Below, piece after piece: positions 35,309 to 43,165 of a stretch of DNA of 64,000 bases; the first letter of the stretch is position 1; each line of letters begins with the position of its first letter. The position numbers and the translations under genes are program-made. Source of the DNA: UBA8752 sp964223495 (GTDB lineage Bacteria; Bacteroidota; Bacteroidia; Flavobacteriales_D; Sanyastnellaceae). The notes under the pieces are model-generated. The model was not told where the DNA came from, did no database searches, and worked only from the letters and a program-made list of their open reading frames with translations. Location: contig CAXQGL010000024.1 in NCBI GenBank assembly GCA_964223495.1, positions 1-64,000 on the forward strand, written 5' to 3'.

Positions 35309-36228
35309 CGAATTCCTTCCATCTCCCCTTTGCCAGGGAAGCCCGCCTCGTCCGGCTTCCGATCCCCCACGCGCTCCGCAGGGCGCTGCCCACAAGCCAT
35401 GAGGCAGAAGCCGCCCTGGCCGCATTGTTGGCGGGTGCAAGTGCACCAACGGTGGATGTCACCCACTTGTCGGACGCGCTGTCGTCGACGCGGGGCCATG
35501 CCATCCTGCGGGCACCATCTTCATGGACAGATGCCCAGTTGCGGTGGGCCTATGTGGTCATCCTGCGGCAAATCGGGCAGCTCAATGACCGGTATGGACA
35601 GCTGTTCGATGTCGTGGACCGTGGTGTGGATCATACCAAGTCCAATGCGCCGATTTCGAAAACGAAAGCGGCCACCGGCATGCACACGGACAGCAGCGAT
35701 GCGCGGTACAATCCACATCTCATCGCCCTGCTGTGCCTGCAGCCCGGATCGGTAGGAGGTCAGTCCCTACTCGCCAATGCGGTCGACCTCCTCGCCAGAT
35801 TGCGTGTGGCGCATCCCGAGCTTGAGGCCGTGGCACGGGAATCCTTTCCGAGGGATGTGGTCACACCTGGATTGCAGGAGCACAAAGCCGCCATTGAAGC
35901 CAACGCCATCCCGGTGTTTGCCGAGGATGAGCATGGCCTTGTGTTCCGCTACATGCGCTACTGGACAGAGCGCGCCATGGCGAAACTGAACCGCGAGGTT
36001 CCGGCTGAATTGACCCGGCTGTTCGATTTCATCGACGCCGACATGGCGCAGCACGCCCTTCGGTTCAACCTCAAGCGAGGCGATATCCTGATTGCCAACA
36101 ACCGCACCATGGTCCATGGCAGGGAGGCATTCGAAGACCTGCCTGGCGCGGCCCGGCGCTGTCTGGTGCGCGCATGGGTCGATGGTTTCCACGATTCACG
36201 AGCCCATTCCTTGCCCTTGCGGGCATGA
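35305..36228 (+). CDS. TauD/TfdA family Fe(II)/2-oxoglutarate-dependent oxygenase
   Basis: A 307-residue oxygenase. The iron triad is visible: His127 and Asp129 in ATGMHTDSSDARYN, and His271 in NNRTMVHGREAF. Arg285 or Arg289 in AARRCLVRAW fits the residue that binds 2-oxoglutarate. The N-terminal 80 residues are not conserved with TauD itself. Such enzymes hydroxylate or desaturate small molecules, with CO2 and succinate as by-products. The ATG overlaps the methyltransferase stop (ATGA at 35305), and the stop overlaps a possible start of rfbA, so it is firmly placed inside one transcript. Substrate unknown; it may act on the same molecule as its two neighbours. Confidence 0.87.
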   Translation: MTNSFHLPFAREARLVRLPIPHALRRALPTSHEAEAALAALLAGASAPTVDVTHLSDALSSTRGHAILRAPSSWTDAQLRWAYVVILRQIGQLNDRYGQLFDVVDRGVDHTKSNAPISKTKAATGMHTDSSDARYNPHLIALLCLQPGSVGGQSLLANAVDLLARLRVAHPELEAVARESFPRDVVTPGLQEHKAAIEANAIPVFAEDEHGLVFRYMRYWTERAMAKLNREVPAELTRLFDFIDADMAQHALRFNLKRGDILIANNRTMVHGREAFEDLPGAARRCLVRAWVDGFHDSRAHSLPLRA

Positions 36229-36245
36229 AGCCGGAACTTACCGGC

Positions 36246-37118
36246 ATGAAAGGCATCGTCCTCGCCGGCGGAAGTGGTACAAGGTTGTACCCGATCACGA
36301 AGGCCATCAGCAAGCAGCTGATGCCCATCTACGACAAGCCGATGATCTACTACCCTCTGTCCACGTTGATGATCAGCGGGATTCGGGACATTCTCATTAT
36401 TTCCACTCCGCACGATCTTCCGGGTTTCCAGCGCTTGCTGGGCGATGGCAGCCAATGGGGTTGCAGTTTCTCATACGTGGAGCAGAAAGTGCCCAATGGA
36501 TTGGCCCAAGCCTTCGTCCTCGGGGAAGAATTCATCGGTGACGACAAGGTGGCCCTCGTGCTCGGGGACAACATCTTCTACGGCCGGGGTTTCGGACGCA
36601 TCCTCCGCGACAATACCGACATTGAGGGGGCGGTGGTCTATGCCTATCACGTCAGTGACCCGGAACGCTACGGCGTGGTGGAATTCGACGAAGAGGACCG
36701 GGTCCTCTCCATCGAGGAGAAGCCGGCCCATCCCAAATCCAACTTCGCGGTTCCCGGTCTGTACTTCTACGACAATCGGGTGGTGGACATCGCCAAGAAT
36801 CTGGAGCCCAGTGCGCGGGGGGAGTATGAGATCACGGACGTCAACAAGGCCTACCTCGAGATGGGCGAACTCTTCGTAAGCAAGCTGGATAGATACACGG
36901 CGTGGTTGGATACGGGCACCTTCAATTCATTGACCCAGGCCAGCCAATACGTCAAGGTCATTGAGGACCGACAGGGCATCAAGATCGGTTGCCTCGAGGA
37001 GATCGCATGGCGGATGGGTTTCATCGACACGGACCAGGCGCGGAAGCTTGCAGACGAGCTCGTCAAGAGCGGGTACGGCGCGTACATCCACCAGCAACTG
37101 GATCGGGGATTGGCATGA
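36246..37118 (+). CDS. rfbA: Glucose-1-phosphate thymidylyltransferase
   Basis: Makes dTDP-glucose, the first step to dTDP-rhamnose. The 290-residue protein has KGIVLAGGSGTRLYPITKAISKQL, the LGDNIFYGRGF region with the metal-binding Asp, EEKPAHPKSNFAVPGLYFYD and the AWLDTGTFNSLTQASQYV stretch. Length is normal for RmlA. The canonical start is ATG 36246; ATG 36225, which overlaps the stop of the oxygenase gene (ATGA), would add seven residues and is a real alternative. rfbD, a later enzyme of the pathway, is at 52.4 kb, while rfbB and rfbC are not in the window. Confidence 0.95.
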   Translation: MKGIVLAGGSGTRLYPITKAISKQLMPIYDKPMIYYPLSTLMISGIRDILIISTPHDLPGFQRLLGDGSQWGCSFSYVEQKVPNGLAQAFVLGEEFIGDDKVALVLGDNIFYGRGFGRILRDNTDIEGAVVYAYHVSDPERYGVVEFDEEDRVLSIEEKPAHPKSNFAVPGLYFYDNRVVDIAKNLEPSARGEYEITDVNKAYLEMGELFVSKLDRYTAWLDTGTFNSLTQASQYVKVIEDRQGIKIGCLEEIAWRMGFIDTDQARKLADELVKSGYGAYIHQQLDRGLA

Positions 37119-38125
37119 GTGACGCCACGGCCACCGGCACCACGGCGGAGACGCTCCAAGGCTACATCACCGCGTTCGAGACGGGGTGTGCGTCATTCCT
37201 GGCCCGATATCCAGAGAGCGACCTGTATGCACCGGTTCGCTATCTCATGGGCCTCGGGGGCAAGCGCCTGCGTCCCGCCCTCGTGATGGCCGCCTGTGAG
37301 GCTTGCGGTGGAACGCGCGGGCAAGCCATGCCGGCGGCCCTGGCTGTTGAGCTCTTCCACAATTTCACCCTGATGCACGACGACATCATGGACGACGCGC
37401 CCTTGCGCCGGGGACATGACACCGTGCACGAAAAGTGGGACAACAACCTGGCGATCCTGTCCGGCGACGCCCTCCATGTCATGGCCTGCGAGGCCCTGCT
37501 CGAGGTTCCGGCACCGGCATTGCCATCCCTGTTGCGGACATTTCATCGCACGGCGTTGGAGGTGTGTGAAGGTCAGGAGCAGGACATGGCCTTTGAATCC
37601 CGCGAACAGGTTGCGCTTGACGAGTACATGGAGATGATCCGCCTGAAGACCTCCGTATTGTTGGCGGCATCCCTGCACATGGGTGGGAGCAGTGCAGGCG
37701 CCTCCTCAGAGACCCTCGATGCCCTTTATGAATTCGGGCTCCACGTAGGCTTGGCCTTTCAGTTGCAGGACGATTACCTCGACGCCTTCGGGAATCCGGA
37801 GAATTTCGGCAAGCAGGTCGGCGGCGACATCCTGGCCAACAAGAAGACCTTCCTGCTCATTCGCGCCCTCGAAAAGGCGCAGGGTCCCGACCGCGATGCC
37901 CTTCAGTCCGAGCTGGGCCAAAATCGCGAAGGCAAAGTGGCCCGCGTGTTGGACCTCTACCGGCGCCTCGGTGTCGATGCCGAGCTGCGTGACGCCATGG
38001 CTGGACAGGTGGCCCTTGCCGAAGGTTCCCTGACCCGATTTGAGCGTTCCGTGACCGCACCAGCAGCCTCTGCCAGAGCCTTCCTGCATGGCTTGGCCAC
38101 CATGGTCACCGAGCGCATCAACTGA
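37115..38125 (+). CDS. Polyprenyl diphosphate synthase (trans, all-E type)
   Basis: A 336-residue prenyltransferase that elongates isoprenoid chains. The first aspartate-rich motif is MHDDIMDDAPLRRG (Asp89, Asp90, Asp93), preceded by GGKRLRPALV for diphosphate binding; the second is FQLQDDYLDAFG. Residues before the first motif (ELFHNFTL) are bulky, as often seen in medium-chain synthases, but chain length cannot be set by eye; geranylgeranyl or longer products for quinones or carotenoids are possible. Its ATG overlaps the rfbA stop (ATGA) and it ends the five-gene cluster. Confidence 0.92.
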   Translation: MSDATATGTTAETLQGYITAFETGCASFLARYPESDLYAPVRYLMGLGGKRLRPALVMAACEACGGTRGQAMPAALAVELFHNFTLMHDDIMDDAPLRRGHDTVHEKWDNNLAILSGDALHVMACEALLEVPAPALPSLLRTFHRTALEVCEGQEQDMAFESREQVALDEYMEMIRLKTSVLLAASLHMGGSSAGASSETLDALYEFGLHVGLAFQLQDDYLDAFGNPENFGKQVGGDILANKKTFLLIRALEKAQGPDRDALQSELGQNREGKVARVLDLYRRLGVDAELRDAMAGQVALAEGSLTRFERSVTAPAASARAFLHGLATMVTERIN

Positions 38126-38166
38126 ACCTTGCTTTTCTTGGGGAAAACCCCCTGTTCGGCACTGTA

Positions 38167-38193
38167 TTGCGCATGCTTGGCGAATTAACTTTG
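38167..38193 (+). promoter_or_regulatory. Candidate sucA promoter
   Basis: TTG at 38167-38169, a 16-nt spacer and TAACTTTG at 38186-38193, an exact match to TAnnTTTG. The box ends 20 nt before the sucA ATG. Confidence 0.5.
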
Positions 38194-38213
38194 TGTTGCG
38201 TACCCGCGAAAGC

Positions 38214-40979
38214 ATGGACCTCCATTCCCACCTGAGCAATGCCGAGCCCGCCGCCGTCGAAGCGCTCTATCGGCAGTTCCTCGAGGACCCCAGTTTGGTC
38301 GATCCGAGTTGGCGCCACTTTTTCCTCGGTTTCGATTTTGCCCAACGCATCTATGGCGAGGAGGCCCTGACTTCCGGTGGTGGTGCTGCCGACAGTGGTC
38401 AGGCAGGCGCTTCGGCCATGGGCCCCAAGGAGTTCCGCGTCATCAATCTGATCCATGCATACCGCACACGGGGCCACCTGTTCACCAAGACAAACCCGGT
38501 GCGCGCCCGCCGCGATTACAGCCCGGACCTCGGCATCGCCCACTTCGGGCTGGAGGAGTCGGACATGGATACGGTATTCGAAGCGGGCAGCGAGGTCGGC
38601 ATCGGTGCTGCCCCCCTGCGCGACATCATTGCCCACCTCGAGGCGACCTACTGCCACTCCATCGGCATCGAGTACATGTACATGCGGGAGCCGGAGCGTT
38701 GGAGCTGGTTCAAGGACCACATCGAACTCGCAAACCGCCCCGTACTCGGCAAGGAGGAGAAGCACCAGATTTTCCGCAAGCTCAACCAGGCGACCGTTTT
38801 CGAAGAGTTCCTGCAGAAGAAGTTCGTGGGGCAGAAGCGCTTCAGTGTCGAAGGGGGAGAAAGCCTGCTCCCCGCATTGGACGCCATCGTGGAGCGGGGC
38901 AGCGAGCTGGGGGCCAAGGAATTCATCATCGGGATGGCCCATCGCGGCAGGCTGAACACCCTCGCCCACATCCTCAACAAGCCTTATGCCGACATCTTCG
39001 AGGAGTTTGCAGGCAAGGCCTATGACAACGGGGACGACTTCGATGGCGACGTGAAGTACCACATGGGTTACAGCACCGACCTCACGGCGGACAACGGCAA
39101 TCCCGTGCACATTACCCTGGCCCCGAATCCTTCCCACCTCGAGGCGGTGGATCCGGTCGTGGAGGGCATCGCCCGGGCGCGGATCGACCGGGGCCACCAG
39201 AATGAGGACGCCGTCGTGCCCATCCTGGTGCATGGTGACGCGGCACTGTCAGGACAAGGGGTGGTGTATGAGGTGGTCCAGATGGCCCAGCTCGATGGAT
39301 ACCGCACCGGAGGCACCATCCATCTGGTGGTCAACAACCAGGTCGGTTTTACCACAAACTACCTGGACGGCCGTTCGAGCATCTATTGCACTGATGTCGC
39401 CAAGGCGACCCACTGTCCGGTCTTCCACGTCAATGCGGACGATGCCGAGGCCGTGGTGACCGCCGTCCGCATCGCGCTGGAATACCGCCAACGCTGGCAC
39501 AGGGACGTCTTCATCGACCTGCTCGGCTACCGGAAATACGGCCACAACGAGGGTGACGAACCCAAATTCACCCAGCCCAAGCTCTACAAGGCCATCCAAC
39601 GGCATCCGAATGCCCGTGAGCTCTACCTGCAGCAGCTGGAGGGCGAGGGTTTGATGGACCGCGCCACGGCGGATGGCATGCGCGTCGAGCTCGAATCGCA
39701 GCTCGATGCGGCGATGGAGCAGGCCAAGGGAGCAGGCAAGATTTACGTGACCAACTTCCTGGAGAAGCTGTGGGGAGATTTCCGGATGAAACAGCCCGGC
39801 GATGATGCCATGGAGGTGTGGACCGGATTTGACCGCACCCGACTCGGCCAGCTGGCCGAGGCCCTCTGCAGCCTGCCCGAGGACGGGAATTACTTCCGCA
39901 AGGTCAAGAAGCTGTTCGCCGACCGGCAGAAGATGGTGGCCGAAGACCGGCTCGATTGGGGCCTTGGGGAATTGCTCGCCTACGGCACCCTGCTCGTAGA
40001 GGGTCATCCCGTCCGCATCAGTGGTCAGGATGTGGAGCGCGGCACCTTCAGCCACCGGCACGCCGTGGTCAAGACCGAGGACACGGAGGAAGAGCGTATT
40101 CCGCTCAACCACCTCGAAGAGGGCCAGGAGCAGTTGTCCATCTACAATTCCAACCTCAGTGAATACGGGGTCATGGGCTTCGATTTCGGCTATGCCTATG
40201 GCACGCCGGAGGGCCTGACCATCTGGGAGGCGCAATTCGGCGACTTCAACAACGGGGCGCAGATCATCATCGATCAGTTCATCAGTTCGGGCGAGGACAA
40301 ATGGAACGCGCCCAATGGATTGACCCTGTTCTTGCCGCATGGCTATGAGGGCATGGGCAGTGAGCACTCGAGCGGCCGCATGGAGCGCTACCTCCAGTTG
40401 TGTGCACAGGACAACATCCAGGTGGCCAACCCGACCACCCCGGCCAACCATTTCCACCTGTTGCGCCGTCAGGTGCTGCGGCCGTTCCGCAAGCCACTGG
40501 TGGTCTTCACCCCGAAAAAGCTGTTGCGCTATCCCGACGCGATCAGTACGATGGCCGACCTCGCCGAGGGCCGTTTCCGGGCCGTCATTGACGACCCCCA
40601 GCGTGGCGGCAGTTCGGCTGAAGGCGTCCAGCACGTCGTGCTCTGCTCGGGCAAGTTCTACTACGACCTGCTTGAGGAGCGCAAAAGCCGCGTGCAAGCC
40701 GGGCAGATGGACAACATCGCCCTGGTGAGGTTGGAGCAGCTGTATCCGTTCCCGACTGCGGAGCTGGGCGCCATCCTGGACCGTTATGAGGGCGCCACCC
40801 TGTGCTGGGCCCAGGAGGAACCAGCCAACATGGGTGCTTTTGCCCACCTCCACCGGTTCGGTCCCGGAGTCCAGCGGTTCTTCGCCCGTCCGGAGTCGGC
40901 CAGTCCGGCCGCAGGAAGCCCCGTGGTGTATGCGGAGCGCCACAAGGCCATCATCGATTCCGTATTCAACATGGCTTGA
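38214..40979 (+). CDS. sucA: 2-oxoglutarate dehydrogenase E1 component
   Basis: The thiamine-dependent decarboxylase of the TCA-cycle 2-oxoglutarate dehydrogenase complex. The 921-residue protein has the N-terminal segment (MDLHSHLSNAEPAAVEALY, LVDPSWRHFFLGFDF) that anchors E1 to E2, then INLIHAYRTRGHLFTKTNP, IGMAHRGRLNTLAH, the thiamine-binding HGDAALSGQGVVYE region, and transketolase-like NHLEEGQEQLSIYNS and FLPHGYEGMGSEHSSGRMERYL. The C-terminal domain ends with a His-rich tail. I use ATG 38214, where the E1 N-terminal motif starts. It is followed by odhB after 46 nt. Confidence 0.96.
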   Translation: MDLHSHLSNAEPAAVEALYRQFLEDPSLVDPSWRHFFLGFDFAQRIYGEEALTSGGGAADSGQAGASAMGPKEFRVINLIHAYRTRGHLFTKTNPVRARRDYSPDLGIAHFGLEESDMDTVFEAGSEVGIGAAPLRDIIAHLEATYCHSIGIEYMYMREPERWSWFKDHIELANRPVLGKEEKHQIFRKLNQATVFEEFLQKKFVGQKRFSVEGGESLLPALDAIVERGSELGAKEFIIGMAHRGRLNTLAHILNKPYADIFEEFAGKAYDNGDDFDGDVKYHMGYSTDLTADNGNPVHITLAPNPSHLEAVDPVVEGIARARIDRGHQNEDAVVPILVHGDAALSGQGVVYEVVQMAQLDGYRTGGTIHLVVNNQVGFTTNYLDGRSSIYCTDVAKATHCPVFHVNADDAEAVVTAVRIALEYRQRWHRDVFIDLLGYRKYGHNEGDEPKFTQPKLYKAIQRHPNARELYLQQLEGEGLMDRATADGMRVELESQLDAAMEQAKGAGKIYVTNFLEKLWGDFRMKQPGDDAMEVWTGFDRTRLGQLAEALCSLPEDGNYFRKVKKLFADRQKMVAEDRLDWGLGELLAYGTLLVEGHPVRISGQDVERGTFSHRHAVVKTEDTEEERIPLNHLEEGQEQLSIYNSNLSEYGVMGFDFGYAYGTPEGLTIWEAQFGDFNNGAQIIIDQFISSGEDKWNAPNGLTLFLPHGYEGMGSEHSSGRMERYLQLCAQDNIQVANPTTPANHFHLLRRQVLRPFRKPLVVFTPKKLLRYPDAISTMADLAEGRFRAVIDDPQRGGSSAEGVQHVVLCSGKFYYDLLEERKSRVQAGQMDNIALVRLEQLYPFPTAELGAILDRYEGATLCWAQEEPANMGAFAHLHRFGPGVQRFFARPESASPAAGSPVVYAERHKAIIDSVFNMA

Positions 40980-41025
40980 CGACCTTGGAACCCAAGCTAC
41001 GATTCATACCCCTGACCCCGTTCCC

Positions 41026-42297
41026 ATGCCCATCCTCGAAATGAAGGTCCCCAGCCCGGGAGAGTCCATATCGGAAGTGGAAATCGCCACCTGGCTGGTG
41101 TCCGATGGAGACTATGTCTTCAAGGACCAGGCCATTGCGGAGGTGGACAGTGACAAAGCGACATTGGAGTTGCCCGCCGAGGCAGGTGGATCCATCACAC
41201 TCAAGGCGGAGGAGGGCGATGCCGTGGCGGTGGGGGCGGTGGTGTGCCTGATCGATACGGACGCTGAGGCTCCGGCCGATGCCACACCTCCGGCGGCAGA
41301 GCCGGCGCCCGCTCCTGCTGCAGTACCTGCGCCTGCCCCGGAAGTTGCTCCGGCTCCGGCCCCGGTTGCCGTGGCGGAGGCGCCATCGGGCCATGCAGCG
41401 GGTCACCCCTCACCTGCAGCCCGAAAGTTGATGGAGGAGAACGGCCTGAAGGCGGGCCAGGTCTCCGGCACGGGCCCGGGTGGCCGCGTGCTGAAACAGG
41501 ACGTCATGGCCGCGCTGGCGGCGGGCATCCCGCAACCCAATCTGCCGGGCGCCGGTTGGACCGGCAGCCGTGAGCAGCGCCGCGAGAAGATGAGCATGCT
41601 CCGGCGGAAGGTGGCGGAGCGCCTCGTCGGCGTGAAGAATGAGACGGCCATGCTGACCACCTTCAACGAGGTGGACATGAAGCCCATCATGGACCTCCGG
41701 AAGAAGTACAAGGAGAAGTTCAAGGAGCATCACGGCGTCGGCCTCGGCTTCATGGGCTTCTTCACCAAAGCGGTCACCGCTGCCCTCGAGCTTTACCCCG
41801 CCGTCAACGCCATGATCGACGGCAAGGAGATGGTGATGCACGACTACGCCGACATCGGCATCGCCGTGAGCTCGCCCAAGGGCCTCATGGTGCCGGTGGT
41901 GCGCAATGCCGAGTCCATGAGCCTCGACCAGATCGAGGCCGAGATCAAACGCCTGGCCATCCGCGCCCGGGACGGCCAGATCACCGTCGACGAGATGACC
42001 GGTGGCACCTTCACCATCACCAACGGCGGTGTCTTTGGTTCCATGCTGTCGACCCCGATCATCAACCCGCCGCAGAGCGCCATCCTCGGCATGCACAACA
42101 TCGTGGAGCGTCCGGTGGCGGTCAACGGCCAGGTGGAGATCCGGCCCATCATGTACGTGGCCCTCAGCTACGACCACCGGATCATCGACGGCAAGGAAAG
42201 CGTGAGTTTCCTCGTCGCCGTCAAGGAGATGCTCGAGCACCCGGAACGGCTGCTCTTCGGCTCCAAGGATCCGATGGAAGTGCTGCTGGGCCTGTGA
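41026..42297 (+). CDS. odhB: 2-oxoglutarate dehydrogenase E2 component (dihydrolipoyllysine succinyltransferase)
   Basis: Transfers the succinyl group from the lipoyl arm to CoA. The 423-residue protein has one lipoyl domain with the lipoylated Lys44 in DSDKATLE, an Ala/Pro-rich flexible linker (about residues 85-120), an E1/E3-binding domain (SPAARKLMEENGLKAGQVSGT) and the catalytic acyltransferase core ending SYDHRIIDGKE with catalytic His384 and Asp388. One lipoyl domain and the GGTFTITNGGVFGSMLSTPIINPPQSA's region fit SucB. E3 is probably the lpdA product at 30 kb. It ends directly against the convergent peroxiredoxin gene with no spacer. Confidence 0.95.
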   Translation: MPILEMKVPSPGESISEVEIATWLVSDGDYVFKDQAIAEVDSDKATLELPAEAGGSITLKAEEGDAVAVGAVVCLIDTDAEAPADATPPAAEPAPAPAAVPAPAPEVAPAPAPVAVAEAPSGHAAGHPSPAARKLMEENGLKAGQVSGTGPGGRVLKQDVMAALAAGIPQPNLPGAGWTGSREQRREKMSMLRRKVAERLVGVKNETAMLTTFNEVDMKPIMDLRKKYKEKFKEHHGVGLGFMGFFTKAVTAALELYPAVNAMIDGKEMVMHDYADIGIAVSSPKGLMVPVVRNAESMSLDQIEAEIKRLAIRARDGQITVDEMTGGTFTITNGGVFGSMLSTPIINPPQSAILGMHNIVERPVAVNGQVEIRPIMYVALSYDHRIIDGKESVSFLVAVKEMLEHPERLLFGSKDPMEVLLGL

Positions 42298-42954
42298 TCA
42301 GGACTGGGCCAATGGCCGTTTGAGCAGATAGAAGTCCGTCTGCTCGTATCCCTTGCCGTCATGCTGACCGACCTCGGCCCAGGTCTTGGGCGGGGGCACC
42401 ACCACATTGTCGCCGGTGTTCCAGTTGGCGGGCAGGGCACAGGCGTTGCCATCCGCCGTCTGCAGGGCGCGGACGAGGCGCAGGACCTCGTCGATGTTGC
42501 GGCCCACGTTGAGTGGATAGTACACGATGGCGCGGATGGTCCCCTTCGGGTCGATCACGAAGACGGCACGCACGGCGGCCGTGGTGCTCTCACCCGGGTG
42601 GAGCAGCCCGTAGGCTTGGGCCACCTTGGTGTCGAGGTCCGCGATGATGGGGAAATCGAGCAGGATGCCCGTCTGCTGCTTCACATAGTGCACCCAGGCG
42701 AGGTGGGCGTGGATGCTGTCGATGCTGACCCCGAGGAGCTTCGTGCCGAGCGCGTCGAAATCCGCCTTCCTCCGGGCGAATTCGACCAGCTCCGTCGTAC
42801 AGACCGGCGTGAAGTCGGCAGGGTGGGCAAAGAAGACGATCCAGTGGTCCTGATTGTACTCACTGAGCGTCAACTCTCCATGCGTGGTGGAGGCGGTGAA
42901 CTGGGGGGCCGTATCGCCGATACGGGGGATCCCGGTGGATTGGAGTTCCGACAT
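42298..42954 (-). CDS. Peroxiredoxin, Prx6-like
   Basis: A 218-residue thiol peroxidase. The peroxidatic Cys52 is in ADFTPVCTTE; a later Cys172 (DGNACALPANW) may be the resolving or a structural cysteine. The long C-terminal region with PLNVGRNIDEVLRLVRALQ and NWNTGDNVVVPPP is typical of the Prx6/1-Cys branch. It reduces hydrogen and organic peroxides in the cytoplasm. I use ATG 42954; upstream sequence in the frame is low-complexity and not conserved. An unusual leader with a hairpin and a run of T lies just upstream. Confidence 0.93.
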   Translation of the reverse strand: MSELQSTGIPRIGDTAPQFTASTTHGELTLSEYNQDHWIVFFAHPADFTPVCTTELVEFARRKADFDALGTKLLGVSIDSIHAHLAWVHYVKQQTGILLDFPIIADLDTKVAQAYGLLHPGESTTAAVRAVFVIDPKGTIRAIVYYPLNVGRNIDEVLRLVRALQTADGNACALPANWNTGDNVVVPPPKTWAEVGQHDGKGYEQTDFYLLKRPLAQS

Positions 42955-42979
42955 GATGCGGAGGAATTTGGGGGTTGAG

Positions 42980-43023
42980 AAAAAAAAAATTGGAAAATGA
43001 AAACGCCCTCTAAGGGAGGGCGT
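42980..43023 (-). terminator. Hairpin with T-runs before the peroxiredoxin gene
   Basis: On the minus strand an 8-bp stem (plus 43003-43010 with 43016-43023, loop of 5) is followed by TTTT-rich sequence and, 13 nt later, ten T in a row (42980-42989). This looks like an intrinsic terminator of the mre/rodA operon, yet it ends only 25 nt before the peroxiredoxin ATG, leaving no room for a standard promoter in between. Confidence 0.7.
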
Positions 43024-43134
43024 CGAATGGCTGAAAGGCCTGCTGGATTGCACACGACTTCACACTCCCGGGGGCGCGCAACAATCGCAGCAACAACAGA
43101 GGACCGAACTCAACATGGAGTGAAGATAAGTCTT

Positions 43135-43157
43135 ATTCCTATAAATTAGATAGGAAT
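43135..43157. repeat. Short perfect inverted repeat in AT-rich block (possible operator)
   Basis: ATTCCTAT (43135-43142) and ATAGGAAT (43150-43157) are perfect 8-bp inverted arms spaced by 7 nt, in the only strongly AT-rich intergenic stretch of the window, directly downstream of rodA and upstream of a peroxide-defence gene. A binding site for a dimeric regulator is possible; there is no direct proof. Confidence 0.4.
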
Positions 43158-43165
43158 TATAAAAT

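Larger units (their letters stand above)
42955..43165 (-). other. 211-nt intergenic leader between rodA and the peroxiredoxin gene
   Basis: No gene is seen here. From rodA downward it holds an AT-rich block (43120-43165) with an inverted repeat, a GC-rich middle, and the hairpin with T-runs. A promoter for the peroxiredoxin most likely lies in the AT-rich block, which would put the hairpin inside its leader. Confidence 0.5.

Noticed and set aside
38139..38154. GGGG-AAAA-CCCC hairpin after the prenyl synthase gene
   Set aside because: Only four pairs and no T-run; it is too weak to call as a terminator.
39249..40943. A 564-codon open frame antisense to sucA
   Set aside because: Shadow of a certain sense gene; low-complexity hydrophilic translation with no motif.
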